Below, piece after piece: positions 44,146-51,681 of a stretch of DNA of 64,000 bases (positions are counted from its first letter, which is position 1; the number at the start of each line of letters is the position of its first letter). Under the pieces are notes generated by a model, which did not search any database, was not told where the DNA came from, and worked only from the letters and a program-made list of their open reading frames with translations. The position numbers and the translations under genes were made by a program. Source of the DNA: Castellaniella sp034675905 (lineage in GTDB: Bacteria; Pseudomonadota; Gammaproteobacteria; Burkholderiales; Burkholderiaceae_B); contig NZ_JAUCCV010000008.1 in NCBI RefSeq assembly GCF_034675905.1, forward strand, positions 1-64,000, in the 5' to 3' direction.

Positions 44146-44567
44146 GCCAGCACCAGGCGTGTCCACTGGGCCAGCGCCTGGTGTTCTGCCATCGGCCAGT
44201 CCAGCGTGAGGGTCAGGCCCTGGCCACTGAGCGTCAGCGCAATCCTGGCAGCAGGCTGTGACGGACTTGCAAGCCGTCGTTCAGTGGCGACCGGCTGGAC
44301 CGGCACGAAGGGCAGCCAGTTCGCGGGCGCTGGGGCTGGTGCCGTGATGCTTCGAGCTTCGCCAGCCTGGACATCGGCATCATGCAGGCCCAGGCGTTCA
44401 TGCTCGATGACCCAGCGGCGCAGGACGTTGGGGTTCAGGTCATGTGCGATGGCCACCGCCGCCAGAGAGACGGCCGGATCCAGGCACTGGGCGACCAGAT
44501 CGGTCTTGAACTGTGCGGTATAGGTGCGACGCCGCCGACGCGGCGTGCTGACGGGTTCTTGGTGCAT
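44142..44567 (-). CDS. tnpA: IS66 TnpA accessory protein
   Basis: 141 residues from the ATG at 44567; a GTG at 44594 could give nine more. The N-terminus is RRRRRTYTAQFKTDLVAQCLDPAVSLAAVAIAHDLNPNVLRRWVIEHER, an HTH of the IS3/IS66 Orf1 kind that should bind the element ends. The C-terminal half is a less conserved Pro/Ala-rich stretch with ALTLSGQGLTLTLDWP. A 12-base inverted repeat surrounds the start codon and may regulate it. The partner genes tnpB and tnpC follow. Confidence 0.9.
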   Translation of the reverse strand: MHQEPVSTPRRRRRTYTAQFKTDLVAQCLDPAVSLAAVAIAHDLNPNVLRRWVIEHERLGLHDADVQAGEARSITAPAPAPANWLPFVPVQPVATERRLASPSQPAARIALTLSGQGLTLTLDWPMAEHQALAQWTRLVLA

Positions 44568-44600
44568 ACGTGTCCACGATGTTTTAGCGGACACGTATGC
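44564..44600. repeat. Hairpin-forming repeat over the tnpA start
   Basis: GCATACGTGTCC (44564-44575) and its exact complement GGACACGTATGC (44589-44600), 13 bases apart. The arms enclose the tnpA translation start, so the mRNA can fold over it, or a protein can bind it as an operator. Confidence 0.7.
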
Positions 44601-44636
44601 TCTATCGGATGCCGGATGGGCTCAAGGTGCGTTCAC

Positions 44637-44962
44637 CGGACAGATACGAAGCAACGCACCCAACATCAATCATGATAAATCCCTCTAAATATCAATGAGA
44701 ATTTCTTAAGTGGAGTATGTTCGTATCTACGATTTCTTAAATACACCCAGGAAGACAAATGAATGTGGCGCAACACATCCCCACAAGCAGCCCTTATTTG
44801 TTGGCCACATAACACCCAAGCCATTCTAATTTTTCTGTTGTATGCGACTTTTCTTAGCACATCCCCAGATCACATTAAATTTCCGAGCCAATGGTGCTTT
44901 TTATCGAATCAATATTTAAAACATCATTTCTGAAAATAAACCCTCTGCTTCTTTGGATTGCA
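44637..44962. other. AT-rich non-coding gap right of the IS66 element
   Basis: 326 bases, markedly AT-rich. The only recognisable item is a minus-strand ATG at 44671-44673 preceded by AGAGGG at seven bases, giving MIDVGCVASYLS before the IS end; it fits as the missing 5' end of the membrane-protein gene on the other side. No promoter could be called with confidence, and no tRNA or repeat was seen. Confidence 0.5.
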
Positions 44963-45949
44963 TCAAATGGCAGGAGAGCCGTCCTGTTTGTGTCGCGCTG
45001 ACTGTAAGGCTGCTGCGATATCGGAAGAATAGGCTGCCTGCTCATATGGGTGCATAGAATGCCTTTTTAGGCACTCGAGCATGCGAACATCCGGATTAGG
45101 AAGGTTATCGAATACAGCATATTTGTTGATCAGCAGAGCGAATTTTCCGCCCATCTCGGTCCATCCATTAAGAAACAGCGCTCTCAGCTCCGCATTTGAA
45201 AGTTGCGCACGCGCAATACTTGTATAGTGATATTTTTCGTCTGCCGACAGAAGTGGGTGTTCGTCTACCCAACGCATTAATCCATAGAGCGTGCGGAACA
45301 TGGTTCCAAGGTCATCGCTATATGTTTGAAAAATGCGACGCCAACTATCCATAGCTTCATTCTTGATTGATTCAATACCCTCATGGGATAAGGAGTCAAT
45401 TTTCCCCTGTTGAATACAGCGATAGTCGTCGAGCGATAATAAATGTGTAGCGATACGGTTCACGTTGGTAAGATCCCCAATGCAGTTAGCAAGGGCGCGT
45501 ACGCCGGAGGTCAGATTAGCCCTCTCTGGGGCGCTGGAGGGGTACGAGAATCGATCAACAATGTCTTTGTAACTCGACAGCCAGGTAAAGAACGTTTGCT
45601 CGAACGACTGACGAAGCAGAATTCTGTTTTGCTCGGCGACCTCTTGCGTGGATTTAACCAACTGCTGCCTCTGTTCCTCAAGCTCTGTGCGCTGCAAGTG
45701 GAGGGTGGCTACCAACAGCATAATTGACGCGAAGCCCATGATCGGCCCAACTGTTCCGGCTAGGTAGTCACCGAACTGCGCCCATCGCTCGGGATTGTCA
45801 GATAATTCTTGTCCCTTTATTGTCCAGAACCAAAGCATATAGGGCAGAGCCACGGTGGGAGTAGCCAGAAACGCGATAAGCGAACCCCACCAACCGATGC
45901 GGCCAATTTCTAGCCCAAGGAATGAATGCTTTTTTGTCTTAGCGCTCAT
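44963..45949 (-). CDS. Putative phage abortive infection protein (AbiC-like membrane protein)
   Basis: 328 residues. Two membrane helices in the first 90 residues (GSLIAFLATPTVALPYMLWFW and YLAGTVGPIMGFASIMLLVATLHL), then a long coiled coil (QRTELEEQRQQLVKSTQEVAEQNRILLRQ). The family signature is visible: WAQFGDYLAGTVGPIMGF, SFEQTFFTWLSSYKDIV and YHYTSIARAQLSNAELRALFLN. Proteins of this set are annotated as putative phage abortive infection proteins by relation to lactococcal AbiC; the mechanism is not known. It starts 21 bases after the VapC45-like toxin gene, so all three genes appear to be one operon. Confidence 0.82.
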   Translation of the reverse strand: MSAKTKKHSFLGLEIGRIGWWGSLIAFLATPTVALPYMLWFWTIKGQELSDNPERWAQFGDYLAGTVGPIMGFASIMLLVATLHLQRTELEEQRQQLVKSTQEVAEQNRILLRQSFEQTFFTWLSSYKDIVDRFSYPSSAPERANLTSGVRALANCIGDLTNVNRIATHLLSLDDYRCIQQGKIDSLSHEGIESIKNEAMDSWRRIFQTYSDDLGTMFRTLYGLMRWVDEHPLLSADEKYHYTSIARAQLSNAELRALFLNGWTEMGGKFALLINKYAVFDNLPNPDVRMLECLKRHSMHPYEQAAYSSDIAAALQSARHKQDGSPAI

Positions 45950-45970
45950 GAAGTCCAGCCAAGCTCCCTG

Positions 45971-46384
45971 TCATAGACGAATTTGCTCGAATCTACCGAC
46001 TGTTCCAAATCTCCATGGCACTCTGACTGCTGCGCCCCCCTGGACCCTCTGCGTGTAGTCTTCGATGGCCGGCCACCACCGAACGAGATTTTGGGCCTTG
46101 TCCCAATATTTCCGACCGCTCCATTGCTTTGAAAGCACAAAGACCGGCAGTCCACATCTGCGGATCGCTTCTCTTTCCAGGTCGTTTTTGCGGAATCCAT
46201 CTTGGGACACGATGGCCCAATTGCCTTCGTCGGCCAGAGTTCTGATCCAGACGTGGTCGGCGGTATCCTGAGGAAACTTAGATTTCAGATGTATAACGCG
46301 CACAGCGTTGTTGTTTCCTTGACAAAGAGCGTCTAATCCGCTGGCGAGTGCGGGGGGCAGGTTGTTGTCAAGAAGGAAGTTCAA
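45971..46384 (-). CDS. PIN-like toxin, VapC45 type
   Basis: 137 residues if started at the TTG at 46384, which overlaps the stop of the upstream gene (TTGA); an ATG-start reading from further upstream lies inside that gene. The N-terminus NFLLDNNLPPALASGLDAL has the Asp of the first PIN motif, IRTLADEGNWAIVSQDGFRKND gives the second acidic cluster, and KQWSGRKYWDKAQNLVRWWPAIED follows. This matches the PIN-like VapC45 / DUF5615-like family, metal-dependent ribonuclease toxins. The partner upstream has the right size and position to be the antitoxin. Confidence 0.78.
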   Translation of the reverse strand: MNFLLDNNLPPALASGLDALCQGNNNAVRVIHLKSKFPQDTADHVWIRTLADEGNWAIVSQDGFRKNDLEREAIRRCGLPVFVLSKQWSGRKYWDKAQNLVRWWPAIEDYTQRVQGGAAVRVPWRFGTVGRFEQIRL

Positions 46385-47052
46385 GCGGCTAACAGTTGCT
46401 CTTCGAACCGCACTGCCGCGCGCGCTTGAGCGACAGGGATTTCGAACTGCGCTGCAACCGCCTTGATGTTCTGCTCCGCTTTCATCGCTTGGGCGATGAT
46501 TTCCGTGGGGATCCCAAAGGCGGAAAGTATGGGTCGGCCAAAGGAAATTTCTGGGTCTAGGACGACAGTTTTCGCTTTGCCTGGGTACCACCTGATGGCG
46601 GTTCCTTGTGCCGAGAATTCGATGCCCCGATAGAGCTGGGGTCGGATGATGCTTTCAAACACCAGTTGACGCCTAGCCAAGTCTGTCAGTTCGTGCTCTT
46701 CTTGATTCAGAGTTTCATAGAAGATCGATCGGCCATCGGTCAGAAATCGATGAGACGTGAACGGGTAGTCCGTTTTGAAGATTTCCTTGGCGCTCGTCAG
46801 AGCTGCTCGAATCACTTGCACGGGCACGCCATGGTTGACAAAAGCTTTTATGAAACGCAGTTCCAGCAAATCGCGGAAACCAATGACCTTTTCGTCAGGT
46901 TCTTGCACCTGAGACTGCCATAGCGGCGGGATTTTTTTCCCACCATTGGTCTTGTACCCGAACAGCCAGCGACTGACCTCCGTCGCCTTGGCGCCAGATA
47001 AGCGGGACGCCTGAGTCAGCGTGTAGAGGCCAATGCCGGTAAGATCCATCAT
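46381..47052 (-). CDS. Antitoxin-like protein with MerR-type HTH and DUF433 domain (VapB45-like)
   Basis: 223 residues. The N-terminal segment GLYTLTQASRLSGAKATEVSRWLFG is a MerR-like helix-turn-helix. The C-terminal ~65 residues (ISFGRPILSAFGIPTEIIAQAMKAEQNIKAVAAQFEIPVAQARAAVRFEEQLL) match DUF433, the domain common in antitoxins of the VapBC45 group. It should neutralise the PIN-like toxin encoded directly after it and repress the operon by binding DNA. The stop overlaps the TTG of the toxin. The AbiC-like gene is third in the operon. Confidence 0.82.
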   Translation of the reverse strand: MMDLTGIGLYTLTQASRLSGAKATEVSRWLFGYKTNGGKKIPPLWQSQVQEPDEKVIGFRDLLELRFIKAFVNHGVPVQVIRAALTSAKEIFKTDYPFTSHRFLTDGRSIFYETLNQEEHELTDLARRQLVFESIIRPQLYRGIEFSAQGTAIRWYPGKAKTVVLDPEISFGRPILSAFGIPTEIIAQAMKAEQNIKAVAAQFEIPVAQARAAVRFEEQLLAA

Positions 47053-47201
47053 GCGAGTGTACGATCACCACCCCCAGTAGGGCAATTGATACTAGGACGC
47101 TGTCGAGACAGGCACGCTGCGGTCACACAAGCGGGATTTTGCATTTCCAGCCCCAGATAGCCTGCCACATTGGTAGACATGGGCAGCCTGCGTTGAAACC
47201 G

Positions 47202-47273
47202 CACCGCCAGCGGTTTACGCAGATCGATCATCTGTTCCAGACGGCTGCGGAAGAAATCGTCGATTTGGCTCAT
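47202..47273 (-). pseudogene. Scrap of an IS5-type transposase N-terminus
   Basis: The first 24 residues MSQIDDFFRSRLEQMIDLRK are those of IS5-family transposases that begin with IDDFFRSRLDQMIDLRHPLAV. After PLAV the sequence no longer matches and no catalytic part is left, so it is a remnant at the junction between the defence genes and the polysaccharide cluster. Confidence 0.65.
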
Positions 47274-47300
47274 GAGGTGTTTAGCATTTCTCCCAAAACA

Positions 47301-49121
47301 TCACCCCCTAGGCTCATACTCCGGCACCCAGCGCTTCAGCCCTGTGCGCACATCATCATCCATCTGAGGCTCCTGCGCCAACCACCCTTGCACTTCCTCA
47401 TAGAACCCCTCCGGCACTGCCCGGGATCTCGCAATACGCAGCTTTTCGTGCGGGGTCGGCAAGGTTTCCTCTGCGTCGGCCAGCAGTTCCTCGTACAGCT
47501 TCTCGCCGGGGCGCAGGCCGGTGAACTCGATACTGATCTCGTCTTCGGTGAAGCCTGACAGGCGAATCATGTTGCGGGCCAGGTCCACGATCCGGACCGG
47601 TTCACCCATATCCAGAACAAAAATCTCGCCACCCTTGCCCATGGCTGCCGCCTGCAGGACCAATTGGGCGGCTTCGGGGATGGACATGAAATACCGGTTG
47701 ATTTCCGGGTGCGTGACAGTCACCGGGCCCCCATGCGCGATCTGGGACTGGAATTTAGGGATCACGCTGCCGGTACTGCCCAGTACATTGCCAAAGCGCA
47801 CAATATGGAATCGTGTCGTGCCCGGGCCGTTCTGCAGGACCTCGCAGACCATTTCGGCCACGCGCTTGGTGGCGCCCATCACATTGGTGGGATTGACGGC
47901 CTTGTCTGTGGAAATCAGCACGAAGCGTTCCGCGCCGGCATCACGAGCCGCTTGCGCCACGGTCAGCGTACCGGCGACATTGTTGCGCACGGCCTGCCAG
48001 GCATTGCCGATCTCCATCAAAGGGACATGCTTGTAAGCAGCCGCATGAAACACCACCTGGGGATGATGATCAACAAAGACCTGGGCCATACGCGCAGCGT
48101 CCTTCACATCGCCCGCCAGGCGCACGATGGGGATCTCCGGTCGATGTTCGCCAAACCACTGCTCGATCATGTACAGGGCAAATTCGCTGGTTTCCAGCAG
48201 GACGATACTGGCCGGCTGGAAACGCGACAATTGACGGCATAATTCACTGCCGATGGATCCGCCTGCCCCCGTCACCAGAATGCGCTTGCCGGTCAGCATG
48301 GCCTGGACATTTTCGTTGTCGATCCGGACGGACTCCCGACCCAGCAGGTCCTCGATCTTGACCGGGCGCATCATGTTGATGGCGACGCGGCCACTCATCA
48401 GTTCAGCCAACCCGGGAATCGTGAACAACGCCGCACCGGCCTCGGTCGCCAGCCGCGTCACCGCCTGCAAGGCCTCGGCGGATGCAGAGGGCATCGCCAG
48501 GATGACATGCCGGGCGCCATGCCGTTTCAGGATAGCGGGCAAGTCCGTCGTTGGCCCTTCGACACGGCAGCCGTTCAGGTCCAGACCGCGCTTATGCCGA
48601 TCATCATCCGCCAGCGCCACGACCCTCCAACTGGGGCTGCGCGCCAGTTCACGCATCAACATGGCGCCCGCCGTCCCCGCCCCGACAAGCACCACCGGTT
48701 TGCGCTCGGCGTCGGACACCGGCGCCAACCGGGATTCCTTCCACAGGCGCCAGGCGATCCGCCCGCCGCCCATGATCATGATCAACAGCAAGGGATAGAG
48801 CAGCACGATCGATCGGGGGATCAACAGCCAGGCGCCGCCAAAGGCTGCCAAGGCCAGTACCGCGACCACAGACACCGCCACCGCCCGGATCAGGCGGCTC
48901 AAGTCCGGCAGACTGGCGAAACTCCACATCCCCCGATATAAACCTGCCCAACGGCATGCAATCAGCTGGACAAACATCAAGACCAGCACGCCATAGTAGA
49001 TCTCCGCATCAAACACATGCGGCCATTCCAGATTGAAGCGCAGCAGAAAGGCACCCACCCAAGCCACGAGCACCGCGACCAGGTCGAATGCGAAGACCAA
49101 AAGCGACCGGACATTGATCAT
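47301..49121 (-). CDS. Membrane-bound UDP-GlcNAc 4,6-dehydratase (PglF/WbpM/CapD family)
   Basis: 606 residues. Four membrane helices occupy about the first 120 residues, then two Rossmann domains: a CoA-binding-like one (VVLVGAGTAGAMLMRELARS) and the SDR dehydratase with ILVTGAGGSIGSELCRQLSRF near residue 280, HAAAYKHVPLMEIG, LISTDKAVNPTNVMGATKR with the Met-x3-Lys replacing Tyr-x3-Lys, and MGEPVRIVDLARNMIRLSGF. This enzyme group removes water from UDP-GlcNAc to give the 4-keto-6-deoxy sugar, the first step towards UDP-bacillosamine or QuiNAc. It is the 3' gene of the cluster visible here. Confidence 0.95.
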   Translation of the reverse strand: MINVRSLLVFAFDLVAVLVAWVGAFLLRFNLEWPHVFDAEIYYGVLVLMFVQLIACRWAGLYRGMWSFASLPDLSRLIRAVAVSVVAVLALAAFGGAWLLIPRSIVLLYPLLLIMIMGGGRIAWRLWKESRLAPVSDAERKPVVLVGAGTAGAMLMRELARSPSWRVVALADDDRHKRGLDLNGCRVEGPTTDLPAILKRHGARHVILAMPSASAEALQAVTRLATEAGAALFTIPGLAELMSGRVAINMMRPVKIEDLLGRESVRIDNENVQAMLTGKRILVTGAGGSIGSELCRQLSRFQPASIVLLETSEFALYMIEQWFGEHRPEIPIVRLAGDVKDAARMAQVFVDHHPQVVFHAAAYKHVPLMEIGNAWQAVRNNVAGTLTVAQAARDAGAERFVLISTDKAVNPTNVMGATKRVAEMVCEVLQNGPGTTRFHIVRFGNVLGSTGSVIPKFQSQIAHGGPVTVTHPEINRYFMSIPEAAQLVLQAAAMGKGGEIFVLDMGEPVRIVDLARNMIRLSGFTEDEISIEFTGLRPGEKLYEELLADAEETLPTPHEKLRIARSRAVPEGFYEEVQGWLAQEPQMDDDVRTGLKRWVPEYEPRG

Positions 49122-49131
49122 GCGGCGGCCC

Positions 49132-50307
49132 TCATGCCGTTGCCTGCGCCATCACGGCGCTCAGGGCCTTGCATGTCTTGTCGATATGTTCATCCTGCAA
49201 AGTCGGATGCACCAGGAACATCAGGCTGGTGTCGCCCAATTCACGGGCCACCGGCAGACGATCCATCGGGCGGAAGTCCGTGCCGTCAAATGCTTTTTCC
49301 AGATAGATCTCGGAACAGGATCCCGAATACACCGGCACGCCCTGGTCCGCGATGGCCTGCAGGATGCGTTCCCTCGTCCACCCCGGCGCCAGCGCGCCCA
49401 GGTCCAGGAAAACATAGCATTTATAGGCTGCGTGATCGATGGAATCCGGCACCGCGGGCACCCGCAGACCAGGCAGCGTCCGGGCGTGTTCCCAGATCCG
49501 CCGGGCATGGCGCAGACGCGCCGCCTGCCAATCCGCCATGCGCCGCAGCTGAATGCGCCCGATGGCGGCCTGGACCTCGATCATGCGCCAGTTGGTGCCG
49601 AACGATTCGTGCAGCCAGCGGTAGCCGGGCGGATGCTGCCGTTCGTAGACGGCATCCCAGGATTTGCCGTGATCCTTGTAGGCCCACATGCGCTTCCACA
49701 GGTCGGTATCGTCGGTCGTGACCATGCCGCCCTCGCCGCCTGTGGTCATGATCTTGTCCTGACAGAACGACCAGGCCCCCACGTGGCCGATGGAGCCCAC
49801 CGGGCGGCCCTTGCAGCGTGCACCGTGCGCCTGGGCGCAGTCCTCGATCACGAGCAGATTGCGCTCGCGCGCCAAGTCCATGATGGAATCCATGTCGCAG
49901 GGCCAGCCCGCCAGGTGCACGCAGATCACCGCCCGGGTGCACGGGGTCAGCACGGCACGGATCGTGTCGGCGGTGATGTTCTGGGAATCGGGATCGACGT
50001 CGGCAAACACGGGGACCGCCCCCGCATTGACGATACAGGATGCGGACGCCAGGAACGTGCGGGGCGTGACGATGACCTCGTCCCCCGCTCCGATGCCCAG
50101 TCCCTGCAGGGCCAGATCCAGCGCCACTGTGCCGTTGGCCAGCGCAATCGCGTGGCGGGTGCCCGCCCAGGCGGCGAATTCGCGTTCGAATTCACGGCAT
50201 TCCTGGCCGGTCCAGTAGTTCACGCGATTGGACAGGACCACATCGCGGGCGGCGTCGGCTTCTTCAGCCGTGAACGAAGGCCAAGGGGGAAAGGGGGTGT
50301 TCAGCAC
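49132..50307 (-). CDS. DegT/DnrJ/EryC1-type sugar aminotransferase (PglE-like)
   Basis: 391 residues. PLP enzyme of the sugar aminotransferase family: YWTGQECREFEREFAAWAGT, IALANGTVALDLALQGLG, VIVTPRTFLASASCIVNAGA, VICVHLAGWPCDMDSIMDL, LLVIEDCAQAHGARCKG and the lysine in GAWSFCQDKIMTTGGEGGMV. It should transfer an amino group from glutamate to the 4-keto sugar made by the dehydratase next to it, forming the 4-amino sugar of bacillosamine or perosamine. Starts 62 bases from the acetyltransferase gene end; the dehydratase start lies 11 bases further along. Confidence 0.93.
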   Translation of the reverse strand: MLNTPFPPWPSFTAEEADAARDVVLSNRVNYWTGQECREFEREFAAWAGTRHAIALANGTVALDLALQGLGIGAGDEVIVTPRTFLASASCIVNAGAVPVFADVDPDSQNITADTIRAVLTPCTRAVICVHLAGWPCDMDSIMDLARERNLLVIEDCAQAHGARCKGRPVGSIGHVGAWSFCQDKIMTTGGEGGMVTTDDTDLWKRMWAYKDHGKSWDAVYERQHPPGYRWLHESFGTNWRMIEVQAAIGRIQLRRMADWQAARLRHARRIWEHARTLPGLRVPAVPDSIDHAAYKCYVFLDLGALAPGWTRERILQAIADQGVPVYSGSCSEIYLEKAFDGTDFRPMDRLPVARELGDTSLMFLVHPTLQDEHIDKTCKALSAVMAQATA

Positions 50308-50369
50308 ATCGGCATCCAGCTATTCTGAGGTAAGCCATTGTAAGCCGGGCACGGACAATTTCCCCCGAC

Positions 50370-51008
50370 TTAGAGGGGCCGGGCCGGAACCCCGACCACC
50401 GTCAAGCCATCGGCGACATCCGACACCACGGCGGCACCGGCGCCCACCATGGCGCCAGAACCGATGCGCACCCCCTGGCGCACCGACGCGCCAATCCCGA
50501 CCCAGGAACGATCACCGACCCGCACATCGCCAGCCAGATGGGCGCCTGGGCTGATGTGCACGGCTTCACCCAGGATGCAATCATGATCCACGCTGCATGC
50601 CGTGTTCAAAATCGCGCCCGAACCGATCACCGCATCGGCATTCACCACGACGCCCGCCAGGGCCACCGTGCCCACCCCCACATCGGCAGACCCGGAGATG
50701 CAGGCCTTCGGGTGCAGGATGGACACCACCTTGGCCCCCGCCTGTCGCAACTGCGTCAACAAGTCCAGGCGGATCTGATTATTCCCAATGGCGACCACTA
50801 CCCCATCCAGGCGACTCAATGCGCTCAACAATGCCGCATCGTCCCCCGTAATCGCCCAGCGACCGACCTGCCGCTTGCCCGGCCAGGCCCGATCATAAAA
50901 TTCCACCGCGCCCCAGCCTGCCGCCAACGCGGCTTCGGCCACGACCTTGCCGTGGCCGCTGGCCCCCACGATCGCCAAGGTCTGACCAACCTGAGCTTGC
51001 CTATTCAT
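50370..51008 (-). CDS. Sugar O/N-acetyltransferase, PglD/NeuD family
   Basis: 212 residues from the ATG at 51008, overlapping the stop of the sugar transferase by eight bases. A short Rossmann N-terminus (QTLAIVGASGHGKVVAEAAL) is followed by a left-handed beta-helix: ISGSADVGVGTVALAGVVVN, SGAILNTACSVDHDCILGEAVHISPGAHLAGDVRVGDRSWVGIGASV and VVGVPARPL. The DH pair in SVDHDC is the catalytic site in PglD. With the dehydratase and aminotransferase this should produce the N,N'-diacetylated sugar nucleotide from acetyl-CoA. Confidence 0.92.
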   Translation of the reverse strand: MNRQAQVGQTLAIVGASGHGKVVAEAALAAGWGAVEFYDRAWPGKRQVGRWAITGDDAALLSALSRLDGVVVAIGNNQIRLDLLTQLRQAGAKVVSILHPKACISGSADVGVGTVALAGVVVNADAVIGSGAILNTACSVDHDCILGEAVHISPGAHLAGDVRVGDRSWVGIGASVRQGVRIGSGAMVGAGAAVVSDVADGLTVVGVPARPL

Positions 51009-51630
51009 GACGCCCCGTAAATTTTGACATCGTCGCCTCGCCCGCCGCACTGATCCCGTCGCGGACCAGCACCTTTTTCACCGTCAGGTAGAGGATCTTG
51101 AGATCCAGCCCCAGCGACTGATTATCTACGTACCATACATCCAGACGGAATTTTTCTTCCCAACTGAGCGCATTGCGCCCATTGATCTGCGCCCAGCCAG
51201 TGACGCCAGGGCGCACCTCGTGGCGGCGCGCCTGTTCCGACGAATAAAGCGGCAGATATTCCATCAGCAAGGGGCGCGGCCCCACCAGGCTCATGTCGCC
51301 CTTCAGCACATTCCAGAGTTCGGGCAATTCATCCAGGCTGGTCGCACGCAGCCAGCGGCCAAACGGCGTCATCCGTTCCGCGTCCGGCAATGGCTGGCCG
51401 TCAGCGCCTATAGCATCCCGCATCGTGCGGAACTTGGTCATGCGGAAGGGGCGGCCCTGCAGGCCTGGGCGCACTTGATGGAACAGCACGGGGCTGCCCA
51501 AGCGGCGTCTGATCATCCATGCCAGGATCAGGATCACTGGTGACAGGATCAATAACCCCAAGCTTGCTCCCAACATGTCTAATAATCTTTTCAACACGAA
51601 GCTCTCTATGCTCTCGAAGGGTACATCCAC
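51001..51630 (-). CDS. Bacterial sugar transferase (PglC-like phosphoglycosyltransferase)
   Basis: 209 residues. N-terminal re-entrant/membrane helix (LKRLLDMLGASLGLLILSPVILILAWMI), then RRLGSPVLFHQVRPGLQGRPFRMTKFRTMRDA, TPFGRWLRATSLDELPELWNVLKGDMSLVGPRPLLMEYLP and VRPGVTGWAQINGRNALSWEEKFRLDVWYV. This is the single-domain phosphoglycosyltransferase group with a catalytic Asp-Glu dyad (DELPELWN). It loads the first sugar phosphate onto undecaprenyl phosphate at the inner membrane. Its place beside the PglF/E/D-like set suggests the diacetylated sugar as the substrate. Confidence 0.95.
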   Translation of the reverse strand: MDVPFESIESFVLKRLLDMLGASLGLLILSPVILILAWMIRRRLGSPVLFHQVRPGLQGRPFRMTKFRTMRDAIGADGQPLPDAERMTPFGRWLRATSLDELPELWNVLKGDMSLVGPRPLLMEYLPLYSSEQARRHEVRPGVTGWAQINGRNALSWEEKFRLDVWYVDNQSLGLDLKILYLTVKKVLVRDGISAAGEATMSKFTGRHE

Positions 51631-51681
51631 TCAACACCGACAGCCTGAGAGCTCCTGCAGACCACGACACTGCTGGCTGTA

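Larger units (their letters stand above)
42090..44636 (-). mobile_element. IS66-family insertion sequence
   Basis: About 2.5 kb carrying tnpA, tnpB and tnpC in the normal IS66 order. Imperfect ends: GCGAACACATCTTGAC at 42090-42105, and reading inward from 44636 on the minus strand GTGAACGCACCTTGAG (12 of 16 matches). The ends are my estimate. No clear eight-base target duplication was found next to them. All three genes are complete, so the element may be active. Confidence 0.85.

Noticed and set aside
42082..44644. Target-site duplication around the IS66 element
   Set aside because: The eight bases next to the proposed ends (AGCGTTCA and CGGACAGA) do not match; a shared TGAACGC lies at unsymmetrical places and would break the joined frame.
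44666..44860. 64-residue frame in the AT-rich gap beside the IS66 element
   Set aside because: No ribosome site, no recognisable domain and odd composition; the better reading of this area is the lost 5' end of the split gene.
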